Shown in pieces: positions 63,151 through 64,000 of a DNA stretch of 64,000 bases. The position numbers and the translations under genes are program-made. The DNA comes from Gammaproteobacteria bacterium (lineage in GTDB: Bacteria; Pseudomonadota; Gammaproteobacteria; Xanthomonadales; Wenzhouxiangellaceae): positions 1-64,000 of the forward strand of contig PWYW01000028.1 in the NCBI GenBank assembly GCA_003567685.1, written 5' to 3'. Positions within the stretch are counted from its first letter, which is position 1. Every line of letters begins with the position of its first letter. The notes beneath the pieces were generated by a model. It was not told the DNA's origin. It ran no database searches and saw nothing but the letters and a program-made list of their open reading frames with translations.

Positions 63151-64000
63151 ATGATTGTTCGAGGAACCTGCCTGTCGGCACTGATCGCGGTATCGGGACT
63201 TGTTGCCGCGCAAACCACGCCCGATGCCGACGAGCCGCGCGCGATGTCGCAATCGCCCACCATGCACTTTATTGGCGATCGCTATCGCATTGGCGTTGGC
63301 ATTGATACTGAATTCGACGTGATCGGTGAATTCCAGGCCTCGATCCATGAGGCCCACGATCGAGCCTTGATCGGGGAGGGCTGGTTGGGCCGCAAGGGTG
63401 CCGGCGGCCTCAAGATGAACTATCACTGGGTGTTTGGTACCACCGAAGAGATGGGTGAAACCGGCCCGGTGATTACCGATGGACGCGTTGCCAAACTGTT
63501 TGTTGCTGCCGACCAGAACCAGTTCGATGACCGCAAGCTTACCCTCGGCGGTGGCTACGAGAACGAAGACTGGTTCATGGGTCTTTATGGCATGCGTGCG
63601 CTGACCTCGGAGCGTTTGGTCAATCGGGCCATCAGCCTCGACGAGATCCTGGTTTCGGGCCAGATCGACGGTCGCGACTTTACCCGCCTGGATACGCTCG
63701 AGCGCATTACCGAAATCTTTGAAGAACCCTATAGCTGGGGCGTTGGTCTGCGGGCCGGTCGCTATTTTGATCGCCGCCTGCTTCGCCTGAACGCGGGGCT
63801 CGACTACGAAAGCGGTGATTACAACAGTTCACAGTTGACCGCCTCGGTTTCGCTCGACCGGCAGTTTGCCAACACGCCGCACAGTTTGTCGCTGCGCACT
63901 GGCTTCCTGCGCAAGGGCGGCGATTTTGTCGATGATCGAAACGACTGGCGGGCCTCTCTGGTTTATGGCTACAGCTTCGGGCGATCACACCAGCCGGCCC
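63151..64000 (+). CDS. Outer-membrane-like beta protein, 5' part (cut by window end)
   Basis: The frame is open from ATG 63151 to the window end (283 codons visible), so it is missing from the ORF track. It has a signal peptide (CLSALIAVSGLVAAQ) and then alternating beta-strand patterns with aromatic girdles (GGGYENEDWFMGLYGMRAL, YSWGVGLRAGRYFDRRLLRL, NAGLDYESGDYNSSQLTASV), typical of a transmembrane beta-barrel. The C-terminal domain lies outside, so the class (autotransporter-like or OmpA-like) is not decided. Confidence 0.75.
   Translation, partial: MIVRGTCLSALIAVSGLVAAQTTPDADEPRAMSQSPTMHFIGDRYRIGVGIDTEFDVIGEFQASIHEAHDRALIGEGWLGRKGAGGLKMNYHWVFGTTEEMGETGPVITDGRVAKLFVAADQNQFDDRKLTLGGGYENEDWFMGLYGMRALTSERLVNRAISLDEILVSGQIDGRDFTRLDTLERITEIFEEPYSWGVGLRAGRYFDRRLLRLNAGLDYESGDYNSSQLTASVSLDRQFANTPHSLSLRTGFLRKGGDFVDDRNDWRASLVYGYSFGRSHQPA

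Overview
The window looks like a chromosomal segment of a GC-rich gammaproteobacterium, most plausibly in or near the Xanthomonadales/Wenzhouxiangellaceae. This placement is inferred from gene order and protein style, not from a search. Supporting signs are the ygfB-pepP-ubiH-visC chain, the zapA-6S RNA-ygfA block, rpsO-pnp, gltB-gltD, a TonB-dependent receptor, a methylcrotonyl-CoA carboxylase (liu) cluster and a secreted protein ending in the IFRNRFE-type tail. No transposase, integrase, rRNA or CRISPR array is visible.

Layout. Bases 1-8304 are accessory: the 3' part of a large DNA methyltransferase, then four toxin-antitoxin modules. These are a HigB-HigA-SecB-like toxin-antitoxin-chaperone (TAC) module, a BrnT-like/CopG-like pair, HipBA, and an AbrB/Doc pair. 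An unrecognised 370-aa gene follows the TAC chaperone. Three of the modules carry palindromic operators at readable promoters. Bases 8305-18250 hold a TonB-dependent receptor, small membrane proteins, an HNH protein, a membrane Ser/Thr kinase with a C-terminal helical sensor region, and a secreted multi-repeat protein. Bases 18266-24196 hold gltD-gltB (ammonia assimilation). Bases 24359-29177 hold a VKOR-thioredoxin protein, a secreted M14 peptidase and dapA.

Bases 29262-34545 are bounded by two direct copies of a roughly 530-bp non-coding element built from two long imperfect hairpins. Between the copies lie two YceI proteins, a cytochrome b561, a membrane glutaredoxin-like protein, a ferredoxin/flavodoxin-NADP reductase and ung. 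Bases 34576-39725 are a minus-strand chain (ygfB-pepP-ubiH-visC-DMT transporter) in which every junction is an ATGA overlap. Bases 39867-48186 run on the plus strand through zapB-like, zapA, 6S RNA, ygfA, EVE, rpiA, dusA, an amidinotransferase-fold hydrolase, a PhoPQ-type two-component system, mazG, a 49-aa gene missing from the ORF track, and a small secreted protein. A tRNA-Lys and a TrmB-like gene follow, then a secreted methyltransferase-like protein, a BLUF protein with a C-terminal membrane anchor, and parC. Bases 52887-59824 are a minus-strand block: liuB, liuC, liuD (leucine degradation) and a secreted S9 peptidase. Bases 60092-64000 hold rpsO, pnp, a DUF6165-like gene and the 5' part of an outer-membrane-like protein.

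The most noteworthy items are the two-copy double-hairpin element, the TAC module with its unknown downstream gene, the doubly coupled 49-aa gene after mazG, and the tail-anchored BLUF photoreceptor.
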